Shown: in pieces, positions 27,107-35,577 of the stretch | Position numbering within the stretch: position 1 is the first letter of the stretch | Layout of the letters: every line of letters starts with the position of its first letter | From: Shewanella putrefaciens | Lineage (GTDB): Bacteria > Pseudomonadota > Gammaproteobacteria > Enterobacterales > Shewanellaceae | Length of the DNA stretch: 64,000 nt | Assembly (NCBI RefSeq): GCF_016406305.1 | Contig: NZ_CP066369.1 | Location: 3,552,501 to 3,616,500 of the forward strand | Reading direction: 5' to 3' | Program-made: the position numbers and the translations under genes | The notes under the pieces: model-generated | Told to the model about the DNA's origin: nothing | Seen by the model: the letters and a program-made list of their open reading frames with translations, nothing else | Databases searched by the model: none

Positions 27107-28396
27107 ATGGTTGATGCAGGTATTGAGGTGGCTAACGTCTTAGTCACCAACGGCCCGTGGCTTATTGCCGTTGCGGCCGCATTTGGTTTTCTCATGGCGT
27201 GGGGTATTGGCGCGAATGACGTCGCCAATGCGATGGGAACCTCTGTAGGTTCAAATGCAATCACAATTAAACAAGCGATTATTATCGCTATGATTTTTGA
27301 ATTTGCAGGCGCTTATTTAGCGGGTGGCGAAGTCACCAGTACAATCCGTAACGGGATTATTGATCCTAGCTATTTCACCGAAACACCAGAATTACTGGTT
27401 TACGGTATGATTGGCTCACTGTTAGCCGCAGGGATTTGGTTAGTCGTAGCATCGGCCTTAGGCTGGCCTGTGTCTACCACCCACTCTATTGTGGGCGCGA
27501 TCATCGGCTTCGCCGCTGTGGGCGTGGGTAGTGAATCTGTTTCATGGGATAAAGTCGGCGGCATCGTTGGCTCTTGGATTATTACCCCTGCCATTTCGGG
27601 TTTTATTGCCTTTACCATATTCCAGAGTACACAAAAGTTAATCTTCAATACCGATGATCCATTGAGCAATGCTAAACGCTATGTGCCTTTCTACATGGCA
27701 TTTGCGGGCTTTATCATGGCATTAGTCACGATTTTGAAGGGCTTAAGCCATGTCGGTATCAGTATTAAAGGTGTTGATGCTTATATGCTCGCGGGTGTGG
27801 TCGCATTAGCCGTAGGCATTTTCGGCAGAATCGCCATTTCGCGTTTGAAAATGAGTGAAAAAGCCAATCGCCAAACTATGTTCGCCAACGTAGAAAAAGT
27901 GTTTGCGATCCTCATGGTCGTCACCGCCTGTTGTATGGCTTTCGCCCACGGTTCAAACGACGTGGCTAACGCCATTGGTCCTTTAGCTGCTGTGGTTTCA
28001 GTAGTAAACAGCGGCGGTGAGATTGCCTCTAAGTCTCCGTTAGTGTGGTGGATTTTACCCTTAGGCGCCGTAGGTATCGTCATGGGTCTGGCGATTTTCG
28101 GTAAGCGCGTGATGCAAACCATTGGTAAAAACATTACTCACTTAACCCCGAGTCGTGGCTTTGCGGCTGAGTTAGCGGCGGCTTCTACTGTGGTTATCGC
28201 CTCTGGTACAGGTTTACCTATCTCTACGACTCAAACCTTAGTAGGTGCGGTATTAGGTGTGGGTATGGCCCGTGGTATCGCGGCGATTAACATCGGCGTA
28301 GTACGTAATATCGTGGTCTCTTGGGTGGTCACCTTACCTGCGGGTGCGGGTTTATCCATCATCTTCTTCTTTATGATTAAAGGCATCTTTAACTAA
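27107..28396 (+). CDS. Inorganic phosphate transporter, Pit family
   Basis: A 429-residue inner-membrane permease that takes up phosphate or metal-phosphate with protons. It has the two inverted-repeat signatures of the family, GIGANDVANAMGTSVGS near the N-terminus and AHGSNDVANAIGPLAAV in the middle, and ten to eleven hydrophobic helices with a cytosolic loop around 200-240. The second half also carries GLPISTTQTLVGAVLGVG, a repeat of GWPVSTTHSIVGAIIGF. It is co-transcribed with the DUF47 regulator. Two short hairpins without T-runs follow the stop codon. Confidence 0.95.
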   Translation: MVDAGIEVANVLVTNGPWLIAVAAAFGFLMAWGIGANDVANAMGTSVGSNAITIKQAIIIAMIFEFAGAYLAGGEVTSTIRNGIIDPSYFTETPELLVYGMIGSLLAAGIWLVVASALGWPVSTTHSIVGAIIGFAAVGVGSESVSWDKVGGIVGSWIITPAISGFIAFTIFQSTQKLIFNTDDPLSNAKRYVPFYMAFAGFIMALVTILKGLSHVGISIKGVDAYMLAGVVALAVGIFGRIAISRLKMSEKANRQTMFANVEKVFAILMVVTACCMAFAHGSNDVANAIGPLAAVVSVVNSGGEIASKSPLVWWILPLGAVGIVMGLAIFGKRVMQTIGKNITHLTPSRGFAAELAAASTVVIASGTGLPISTTQTLVGAVLGVGMARGIAAINIGVVRNIVVSWVVTLPAGAGLSIIFFFMIKGIFN

Positions 28397-28409
28397 GAAG
28401 AATGAGAAC

Positions 28410-28433
28410 TTCTATGGCACGTTCGCCATAGAA
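28410..28433. other. Hairpin after pit gene
   Basis: Nine-base perfect stem TTCTATGGC/GCCATAGAA with a six-base loop, 14 bases after the stop. No T-run. Confidence 0.5.
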
Positions 28434-28477
28434 ATGCATGACAATACAGGAATAGCAGGCATGGATGCGGCAAAGTT

Positions 28478-28500
28478 GAGGGAAGTCTAGGACTTCCCTC
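28478..28500. other. Second hairpin between pit and ygiM
   Basis: Ten-base perfect stem GAGGGAAGTC/GACTTCCCTC with a three-base loop followed by TTGCATT. It may end the pit transcript. Confidence 0.55.
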
Positions 28501-28561
28501 TTGCATTACAGGCCTCAAATCCCTAGCATGTGGTCACTATTTCGTTGATGAGAATACAAAA

Positions 28562-29140
28562 GTGTTAAGACTCCTGACTCTGGTGGGAATGATGTTACTG
28601 TCTTCCAACCTGCTGGCCGAAGGCCAATCCCGCTACATCTCGGATAACGTGTTTCTTTATATTCTCAATGGCCCAGGTACTGATTATCGTATTTTGGGTT
28701 CGATTGAAGCGGGACAACCTATTAGCTTACTGGGCGAAACCCAGGGCGATTATTCAAAAATAATCGATCACAAAGGTCGTGAAGGTTGGGTGCCGACCAA
28801 CCTAATCAGTTCAACCCCAAGTTTTCGTGAGCAAGTGTCAACATTGACAAATGAGCTAAACGAAGCAAAAGCGAAACTGGCAGAAGTGTTAAGTTCTAAG
28901 GATAACCATACCGATGAAATCGCTGAGCTCAAAGCCAAGTTAAACGAGGCCGAAACCATGCTGAGCCAAACCACGCAGGAGCGTGATAGTCTCAAAGTAG
29001 CCGTTGACCGTAGCGCCCAAGATGCTCAATTTGCCCTATGGCGCGAAGGAGGGCTGATCGCGGCTGCAGGCTTAATTATTGGGGTGATTTTAGTTTATTT
29101 GCCTAGACCACAGCGCAGAAACAAGAAACGCTGGATGTAA
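28562..29140 (+). CDS. ygiM: SH3-domain membrane protein YgiM (TIGR04211)
   Basis: A 192-residue envelope protein. A signal peptide (about 1-20) precedes a bacterial SH3b domain (about 22-85, YISDNVFLYILNGPGTDYRIL ... REGWVPTNLIS), then a coiled coil (about 90-150) and a C-terminal membrane helix (GLIAAAGLIIGVILVYLP) with a basic tail. This matches the TIGR04211/YgiM family. The start is GTG at 28562. In E. coli ygiM lies beside ygiF; here the pit operon separates them. A strong terminator follows. Confidence 0.9.
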   Translation: MLRLLTLVGMMLLSSNLLAEGQSRYISDNVFLYILNGPGTDYRILGSIEAGQPISLLGETQGDYSKIIDHKGREGWVPTNLISSTPSFREQVSTLTNELNEAKAKLAEVLSSKDNHTDEIAELKAKLNEAETMLSQTTQERDSLKVAVDRSAQDAQFALWREGGLIAAAGLIIGVILVYLPRPQRRNKKRWM

Positions 29141-29172
29141 TGATTTAACGCCTCAGTGCGATTTATTCCTCT

Positions 29173-29205
29173 AAAAAGCCAGTGTTTTCAAACACTGGCT
29201 TTTTT
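29173..29205 (+). terminator. Intrinsic terminator after ygiM
   Basis: Fifteen-base stem AAAAAGCCAGTGTTT and complement with a two- to four-base loop, ending in a T-run. Confidence 0.92.
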
Positions 29206-29297
29206 GTCAATCAAGCGTTACATCAACTCATTTACGTCCCAGTTAAACATTCTTCACATTCTTCTACGCTAGAGTGTTGTCCGTCACATTTTGGTTG

Positions 29298-29334
29298 TAT
29301 AATCTGCGCGCGCAAACCTTCATATTGTATACAA
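29298..29334 (+). promoter_or_regulatory. putA promoter region with TTGTATACAA palindrome
   Basis: TATAAT at 29298-29303 is a perfect -10; a weak TTGTCC lies 15 bases before. A 10-bp perfect palindrome TTGTATACAA (29325-29334) lies downstream and is a likely operator. Since this PutA lacks its own DNA-binding domain, a separate regulator must act here. Confidence 0.5.
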
Positions 29335-29414
29335 AATATCAAATGCGTTTCGCGCCCCCCATTTTTGTTTCAACAATAGCGCCAAGATAATTGGCCAAGA
29401 TGGAAGCGATTACT

Positions 29415-32400
29415 ATGTTCAAAGCGAGTGAAGTGCTGGCAGGCCGATACAACTCTGCCAATCTCGACGAACTGTTCAGAGCCGTCACCGACAACTACAT
29501 TGTCGATGAAGAACAATACTTGTCAGAGTTAATCAAACTAGTACCCTCCAGTGATGAAGCCATAGAGCGCGTCACTCGTCGTGCCCACGAACTGGTCAAC
29601 AAGGTTCGTCAATTCGAGAAAAAAGGCTTAATGGTTGGCATCGACGCCTTCCTCCAACAGTACAGCTTAGAAACACAGGAAGGCATTATCCTGATGTGTT
29701 TAGCCGAAGCCCTGTTACGTATTCCCGATGCCGCCACCGCCGATGCGCTGATTGAAGATAAACTATCAGGCGCTAAGTGGGATGAACATATGAGCAAGAG
29801 TGATTCTGTGCTCGTTAACGCATCAACCTGGGGCCTAATGCTCACGGGTAAAATTGTCAGCTTAGATAAAAAAATCGATGGCACCCCAAGTAGCCTATTG
29901 GGCCGTTTAGTGAATCGCCTCGGTGAGCCCGTTATCCGTCAAGCCATGATGGCGGCGATGAAGATCATGGGTAAGCAGTTCGTGCTGGGCCGCACTATGA
30001 AAGAAGCGCTCAAGAACAGCGAAGACAAGCGTAAACTGGGTTATACCCATTCCTACGACATGCTGGGCGAAGCGGCGTTAACCCGTAAAGACGCCGAAAA
30101 ATACTTTACCGATTACGCCAATGCAATCACAGAGTTAGGCGCTCAAAACTATAATGAAAACGAGTCACCGCGCCCAACAATCTCCATCAAATTATCGGCG
30201 CTGCACCCGCGTTACGAAGTCGCCAACGAAGACCGTGTATTGACTGAGCTGTACGATACCGTTATCCGCCTAATTAAACTCGCGCGCGGCTTAAACATCG
30301 GTATTTCTATCGATGCTGAAGAAGTCGATCGCCTTGAGCTATCGCTAAAATTATTCCAAAAACTGTTTAATTCTGAAGCCACTAAAGGCTGGGGATTACT
30401 CGGCATAGTTGTACAAGCCTACTCTAAACGTGCCTTGCCCGTGTTAGTTTGGTTGACTCGCCTCGCGAAAGATCAAGGGGATGAAATCCCAGTTCGCTTA
30501 GTGAAAGGCGCCTACTGGGATAGCGAACTTAAATGGGCTCAGCAAGCGGGTGAAGCCGCTTACCCACTCTACACTCGCAAAGCCGGTACCGACGTTTCTT
30601 ACTTAGCCTGCGCCCGTTACTTGTTATCTGACGCCACTCGCGGCGCGATTTACCCACAATTTGCCAGCCATAACGCGCAAACCGTGGCTGCCATTTCCGA
30701 TATGGCGGGCGATCGTAATCACGAGTTCCAGCGCCTACACGGCATGGGACAAGAACTGTACGACACTATTCTGTCGGAAGCTGGCGCGAAAGCGGTGCGT
30801 ATCTATGCGCCTATCGGCGCCCATAAGGATCTGCTGCCTTACTTAGTACGTCGCCTGCTGGAAAACGGCGCGAACACTTCGTTCGTCCACAAGCTAGTCG
30901 ATCCTAAAACGCCAATCGAGTCCTTAGTGGTGCATCCGTTAAAGACATTGACCGGCTACAAAACCCTGGCTAACAACAAAATCGTTTTACCTACCGATAT
31001 TTTCGGTAGCGATCGCAAAAATTCCAAGGGACTCAATATGAACATTATTTCCGAATCTGAGCCATTCTTCGCGGCCCTCGAAAAATTCCAAAATACCCAA
31101 TGGCAAGCGGGTCCTCTGGTTAACGGCAACACCTTAACCGGTGAGCACAAGACTATAGTGAGCCCATTTGACACCACTCAAACCGTGGGTCAAGTCGCCT
31201 TTGCAGATAAAGCGGCCATAGAACAAGCTGTGTCTTCCGCCGAAGCGGCATTCACTTCTTGGGCACGCACGCCGGTTGAAGTTCGCGCCTCTGCACTGCA
31301 AAAGTTGGCGGATTTATTAGAAGAAAACCGCGAAGAATTGATCGCGCTTTGTACCCGTGAAGCGGGTAAGAGCATTCAAGACGGCATCGATGAAGTGCGT
31401 GAAGCCGTTGATTTCTGCCGTTACTACGCAGTACAAGCCAAGAAGATGATGGCAAAGCCTGAACTGCTCCCAGGCCCAACGGGTGAGTTAAACGAACTCT
31501 TCCTCCAAGGCCGCGGCGTATTCGTATGTATCAGCCCATGGAACTTCCCATTGGCGATTTTCCTAGGCCAAGTGTCTGCTGCCCTAGCGGCGGGTAACAC
31601 TGTTATCGCAAAACCTGCGGAGCAAACCTCGATTATTGGTTACCGCGCTGTGCAACTTGCTCACCAAGCAGGTATTCCAAGCGACGTGCTGCAATTCCTC
31701 CCCGGAACCGGCGCAACTGTCGGCGCTGCCATTACCGCCGATGAGCGTATCGGTGGCGTCTGCTTTACCGGTTCGACTGGCACGGCAAAACTGATTAATC
31801 GTACACTTGCAAACCGCGAAGGCGCGATTATTCCTTTGATTGCTGAAACCGGCGGTCAAAATGCCATGGTGGTGGACTCAACCTCGCAACCTGAGCAAGT
31901 AGTGAACGATGTGGTTTCATCGTCATTCACCAGTGCAGGCCAACGCTGCTCAGCGCTGCGCGTACTCTTCCTGCAAGAAGATATCGCCGATCGCGTGATC
32001 GAAGTGCTGCAAGGCGCTATGGATGAATTAGTCATTGGCAACCCAAGCTCAGTGAAAACCGACGTAGGCCCAGTGATTGACGCCACCGCCAAAGCCAACC
32101 TTGATGCGCATATCGACCATATCAAGCAAGTAGGTAAGCTTATCAAGCAGATGCCACTGCCAGCAGGCACTGCAAATGGCCACTTCGTGTCGCCAACCGC
32201 CGTTGAAATCGATTCGATTAAAGTGCTTGAGAAAGAACACTTTGGCCCAATCCTGCATGTGATCCGTTATAAAGCCGCCGATCTTGGCAAAGTGATCGAT
32301 GAGATAAACAGCACAGGTTTTGGCTTAACCTTAGGCATCCACAGTCGTAACGAAGGCCATGCCCTTGAAGTGGCAGATAAAGTGAATGTCGGTAACGTCT

Positions 32401-32594
32401 ACATCAACCGTAACCAAATCGGTGCCGTAGTGGGCGTACAACCTTTTGGTGGTCAAGGTCTATCAGGAACTGGCCCTAAAGCCGGCGGCCCACACTACTT
32501 AACCCGTTTTGTGACCGAAAAGACCCGCACTAACAACATCACCGCCATCGGTGGTAACGCGACTCTGCTGTCTCTGGGCGATAGCGAAGAATAA
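29415..32594 (+). CDS. putA: Bifunctional proline dehydrogenase / L-glutamate-gamma-semialdehyde dehydrogenase
   Basis: Oxidises proline to glutamate in two steps. The 1059 residues contain an FAD-dependent proline dehydrogenase barrel (about 185-480; signatures SIKLSALHPRYE, IGISIDAEEVDR, RLVKGAYWDSE) and an aldehyde dehydrogenase domain (about 570-1030) with the NAD site AAGNTVIAKPAEQTS and catalytic Cys in SAGQRCSALR. No N-terminal ribbon-helix-helix domain is present, so it is the bifunctional, not the autoregulating trifunctional, form. The start is placed at the ATG at 29415 because GGAAG precedes it at nine bases; in-frame ATG 29400 and TTG 29391 are alternatives. Confidence 0.96.
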   Translation: MFKASEVLAGRYNSANLDELFRAVTDNYIVDEEQYLSELIKLVPSSDEAIERVTRRAHELVNKVRQFEKKGLMVGIDAFLQQYSLETQEGIILMCLAEALLRIPDAATADALIEDKLSGAKWDEHMSKSDSVLVNASTWGLMLTGKIVSLDKKIDGTPSSLLGRLVNRLGEPVIRQAMMAAMKIMGKQFVLGRTMKEALKNSEDKRKLGYTHSYDMLGEAALTRKDAEKYFTDYANAITELGAQNYNENESPRPTISIKLSALHPRYEVANEDRVLTELYDTVIRLIKLARGLNIGISIDAEEVDRLELSLKLFQKLFNSEATKGWGLLGIVVQAYSKRALPVLVWLTRLAKDQGDEIPVRLVKGAYWDSELKWAQQAGEAAYPLYTRKAGTDVSYLACARYLLSDATRGAIYPQFASHNAQTVAAISDMAGDRNHEFQRLHGMGQELYDTILSEAGAKAVRIYAPIGAHKDLLPYLVRRLLENGANTSFVHKLVDPKTPIESLVVHPLKTLTGYKTLANNKIVLPTDIFGSDRKNSKGLNMNIISESEPFFAALEKFQNTQWQAGPLVNGNTLTGEHKTIVSPFDTTQTVGQVAFADKAAIEQAVSSAEAAFTSWARTPVEVRASALQKLADLLEENREELIALCTREAGKSIQDGIDEVREAVDFCRYYAVQAKKMMAKPELLPGPTGELNELFLQGRGVFVCISPWNFPLAIFLGQVSAALAAGNTVIAKPAEQTSIIGYRAVQLAHQAGIPSDVLQFLPGTGATVGAAITADERIGGVCFTGSTGTAKLINRTLANREGAIIPLIAETGGQNAMVVDSTSQPEQVVNDVVSSSFTSAGQRCSALRVLFLQEDIADRVIEVLQGAMDELVIGNPSSVKTDVGPVIDATAKANLDAHIDHIKQVGKLIKQMPLPAGTANGHFVSPTAVEIDSIKVLEKEHFGPILHVIRYKAADLGKVIDEINSTGFGLTLGIHSRNEGHALEVADKVNVGNVYINRNQIGAVVGVQPFGGQGLSGTGPKAGGPHYLTRFVTEKTRTNNITAIGGNATLLSLGDSEE

Positions 32595-32619
32595 TCTTGC
32601 TCACCAGTGAGTATTAAAC

Positions 32620-32647
32620 AAAAGCCAGACTGAGTCTGGCTTTTTTA
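32620..32647 (+). terminator. Intrinsic terminator after putA
   Basis: Nine-base stem AAGCCAGAC/GTCTGGCTT with loop TGA and a following T-run. Confidence 0.9.
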
Positions 32648-33361
32648 TTTGCTAATGAATGCTTATACCTAAATTCAATTCGAGAAATGATCGCTGATAT
32701 CATTCATGACAACAAGATCTCGTGAAGTTCATTAATGCACTAGAACGACCTGCCGAGCTCACACTATTTTCTTCAACGCCCAGCTGTTACTTAGTAAAGG
32801 ATCGATGAACTTCCGTGACAGCAGAGTTAACTTCTCACATCGAAAAAGTTATGCATGCCCTATCTCTTTTCTGATTCGCTAAAAGATTAAGTACTTGCAT
32901 TCCAGTGACACGCCGTAAACTCATCCCTGAGGGCTCGACGGCGGCATCCTTGCCGCCAACGGTCACTTCCATGCAAGTACTTAATCTCGTTAATTCCCGA
33001 GTATACCTGTCGCTAAATTTAACAATGGATGTCTCAATAAAGTTCTCCAAGAGAGTTATGCCTGCTGAGATGTCCCGTCATTAGTGTGAGTGTTAGCCAG
33101 AGTCTGGGCTGGAATGCAGTGAACCACGCGCATTAGTTAGTCAAAAGAGAGCTTAAAAGAATGATAAAGCTGAAACGATATCAAGTGATTACCCTCTAAA
33201 CTGTATAAAAAATCGCTACCGCAAAAAAGTAAATTCCTATAGCATCATTTATACCCATTTACATGGATGTGGCAGCGGCCAAGTCCAACAAGCTATTTAT
33301 GCCCCTGCAAACAGCAGCGCACATAAATACTAAAACCTTATGCGAGTAAGGACTGCGTGCA
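32648..33361. other. 714-bp noncoding left flank of the HAD-PRTase-DprA island
   Basis: No convincing gene. It holds the REP-like long palindrome at 32885-32986, a possible -10 TATAAA at 33204, and a 28-codon open frame at 33263-33349 whose stop overlaps the ribosome site of the next gene. Confidence 0.6.
32885..32986. repeat. 102-bp REP/MITE-like palindromic element
   Basis: Perfect 16-base terminal inverted repeats (GATTAAGTACTTGCAT and complement), continued by AGTGAC/GTCACT after a 3-base mismatch. The core reads ATCCCTGAGGGCTCGAC followed by an inner hairpin GGCGGC-ATCCTT-GCCGCC (32940-32957). A related core occurs at 35806-35845 on the other strand. Such cores are typical of REP elements moved by RAYT transposases. 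Confidence 0.7.
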
Positions 33362-33994
33362 ATGAGTATCGAGTTAAAGCATGAGCATATTGCCAATCTT
33401 GAAATCCCTCTTGGGTTTACGATTTTCTGCGACATGGATGGTACTCTGGTTGATACCGATTATGCCAACTTTCTATCCTACAAACGGGCACTTATAGATG
33501 TAGGTACGAATTGTGGAATATTCGATATTGAATTCACAAATGAAAGGCTCAATCGGGAGAGCTTAAAGGAACTAGCTCCATCACTAACGACTACTCAATT
33601 AGAAACCATTGTTGCACTTAAGGAAGAGTACTTCATGGAATTTATATCAGAAACTAGATTGAATACTGAGCTGGCAAACTTAGTCAAAGGGTGTTGTCAG
33701 AATAATCGGCTAATCTTGGTAACGGGATGTCGAGGGAAAAGAGCCTTAGAAATTCTGAAGCATCACAATGTACTGAACGACTTTGCTCGACTAATATGTT
33801 GGGAAGATACTAACCAGAGCGACTCGTCAAATAAATACGAGAGCGCTATTAAATTAACAGGAGCAATCCCAGATTATATTTTTATATTTGAAGATGATGA
33901 TATCTGTATTGAAGATGCTGTAAGGGCTGGAGTGCCAAGAAAAAATATTCAAAAAATTTTTATTGAACCGAGGGATTGTGATGAATCAATTTGA
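33362..33994 (+). CDS. HAD superfamily hydrolase of a three-gene cassette
   Basis: A 210-residue soluble phosphatase-like protein. HAD motif I is FCDMDGTLVDTD (nucleophile Asp ~24, acid Asp ~26), motif II is in LILVTGCRGKR, a candidate motif III Lys lies in SSNKYESAIK, and motif IV is FIFEDDDICIEDA. The large insert between motifs I and II is helical, as in C1-capped HADs. The ATG at 33362 has AAGGA nine bases upstream. It overlaps the next gene by 14 bases, so the products are probably made together. It may act on a phosphorylated nucleotide or sugar made or sensed by the two following proteins. The stretch is AT-richer than putA, which suggests transfer. Confidence 0.87.
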   Translation: MSIELKHEHIANLEIPLGFTIFCDMDGTLVDTDYANFLSYKRALIDVGTNCGIFDIEFTNERLNRESLKELAPSLTTTQLETIVALKEEYFMEFISETRLNTELANLVKGCCQNNRLILVTGCRGKRALEILKHHNVLNDFARLICWEDTNQSDSSNKYESAIKLTGAIPDYIFIFEDDDICIEDAVRAGVPRKNIQKIFIEPRDCDESI

Positions 33995-34589
33995 AATTTT
34001 CGCCAATGATTACTTATCGATTAAGGTTACGGCATTCTTTCATGTGTCATACACTAGGATGGGTAACCCTGGTAATCCAAACTATCTCAATGACTTGAAA
34101 AATACCTTCAACGATTTCTCACAGGCAAAGTTACAATTAGCCGTTCAGGAATTAAAACATACTCTTCAAGCAGATCTGCCGATAATCTTTAAGTCGTTGG
34201 GTTATAAAGAAATGGTAGTGTGTGTCATCCCTAGAGCAAAAGCCGAAGCATCCTACCATGCCAATCAGCAACTATTTCGTTCAACAGTGCAGACAGTCGT
34301 TAGTCAAATTCCAGGTCTTGTTGATGGAACTAGCTATTTACGCCGTAATACCAACACGAAAACTACACACCTCCGTAATCCAGTCGCAAATTATACAAAT
34401 GATGGAGCGGAGCCCTATTCAGGAATTTTAGAGGATACCTGTGATATTTCGCCTAATGTTGCAGGTAAAGATATTTTACTTATCGACGACATATACACAC
34501 CTGGCGTCAATGTCGATGAGGACGCCATTAACTCCTTATTAAAATTAAGGGCTCGCACAGTAACTTTTTATGCAGTGGGTAAAGTTTAA
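33981..34589 (+). CDS. ComF-like phosphoribosyltransferase
   Basis: A 202-residue protein with a clear PRPP-binding loop LLIDDIYTPGVNVDEDA (about 166-182). The preceding pattern VCVIPRAKAEASYHANQQLF, then YLRRNTNTKTTHLRN, matches the order seen in ComF proteins (VP..., LxRxxxTxxQxxLxxxxRxxN, VDDVxTTG). It lacks the N-terminal zinc-finger Cys set of ComFC; its first ~75 residues are different and mostly helical. The start is the ATG at 33981 inside the HAD gene end, with AGGGA upstream. Pairing a ComF-like with a DprA-like protein recalls natural competence, but the context here is an isolated AT-rich cassette. Confidence 0.82.
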   Translation: MNQFEIFANDYLSIKVTAFFHVSYTRMGNPGNPNYLNDLKNTFNDFSQAKLQLAVQELKHTLQADLPIIFKSLGYKEMVVCVIPRAKAEASYHANQQLFRSTVQTVVSQIPGLVDGTSYLRRNTNTKTTHLRNPVANYTNDGAEPYSGILEDTCDISPNVAGKDILLIDDIYTPGVNVDEDAINSLLKLRARTVTFYAVGKV

Positions 34590-34602
34590 TAGGCAGAATA
34601 TT

Positions 34603-35577
34603 ATGAAGTTTACAGATAATGCTATTAATGTAATGGCAGCTAGGACTTTCAAAGGTATAGGGAAGGCGTGGATCACAAAAAATCTTTCTGTGCCTAAGAC
34701 CGATATAGAAATCGTACAGTTACTGAACTATTCCTCTAAAGAAACGGGTCAAATTACATTAGATGAATTCAATCGAAAAAAAGCTATGCTAAAGACTAAG
34801 CTGGCTGAGTCAAAATATGTAGTGGATGGTGTTGTTGCTATAGGCGACGATGATTTTCCCCCGCATAGAGGCATAGTGAAAAATAGCGAAAAACCAATTT
34901 TTATTTTTTATCGTGGTGATCTATCTCTTCTGGCGGTAGATAGCAAAAATATCGCAGTCATCGGTTTATTAAGTCCCGATCAAGAAATAGAGACGGTCGA
35001 GAGGGAGCTTGTTGCTGAGATAGTGGAAAATGGGGCGGTAGTAGTAAGTGGCTTAGCTTTGGGTTGCGATACTATTGCGCATAGACAGGCTCTTGACTCT
35101 ATGGGGCGCACTATAGCCATTCTTCCCGGACCACTAAATGACATCCTGCCAGCAAAAAATCGCAGCTTAGCTGAGGAGATAGTTGAAAAGAATGGTTTGT
35201 TGATTTCTGAATACTTGACTAGTGCAAAATCTAAGAGTGAGTTAATTGGGCGGTATCAGGAAAGGGATCGATTGCAAGCACTTTATAGTAATTCAATAGT
35301 TCTGGCTGCCAGTTACGCTAAAAATGATGTTGGCAATGACAGCGGCTCAAGGTTAGCAATGGGGTATGCAAAAGATTACTCAATCCCGAGAATAGTTATC
35401 TATGACAAAGAAAAAGACTTAGATAATCCAAAATATGATTTGAACAGACAAATCCTCGACGAAGATCCGAATGTGTTTATGGTTAGCAGACACAATAGAT
35501 CTTCTATCATCGGCGATATATTGCTGTTAACACCCAAAACTACTGAAAATCGCTCAATTCAGCATAGTTTGATATAG
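34603..35577 (+). CDS. Divergent DprA/Smf (SLOG-fold) protein
   Basis: A 324-residue protein related to DprA. The Rossmann-like core (about 120-300) keeps VVVSGLALGCDTIAHRQAL, GRTIAILPGPLNDILPAKNRSLAEEI and LLISEYLT. Positions that matter in true DprA differ: the GSR turn after the first strand is GLLS here, and the RRNRIIAGLS segment used for single-strand DNA binding reads ERDRLQALYS. The N-terminus (about 1-60) is a helical domain, and there is no C-terminal winged helix of the usual kind. The SLOG superfamily includes nucleotide-ligand sensors proposed in conflict systems, so this could bind or cleave a nucleotide rather than load RecA. It starts 13 bases after the phosphoribosyltransferase gene. 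Confidence 0.82.
   Translation: MKFTDNAINVMAARTFKGIGKAWITKNLSVPKTDIEIVQLLNYSSKETGQITLDEFNRKKAMLKTKLAESKYVVDGVVAIGDDDFPPHRGIVKNSEKPIFIFYRGDLSLLAVDSKNIAVIGLLSPDQEIETVERELVAEIVENGAVVVSGLALGCDTIAHRQALDSMGRTIAILPGPLNDILPAKNRSLAEEIVEKNGLLISEYLTSAKSKSELIGRYQERDRLQALYSNSIVLAASYAKNDVGNDSGSRLAMGYAKDYSIPRIVIYDKEKDLDNPKYDLNRQILDEDPNVFMVSRHNRSSIIGDILLLTPKTTENRSIQHSLI

Noticed and set aside
32835..33050. Minus-strand open frame across the REP-like palindrome
   Set aside because: It runs through the inverted repeats and has no recognisable protein features; chance frame.
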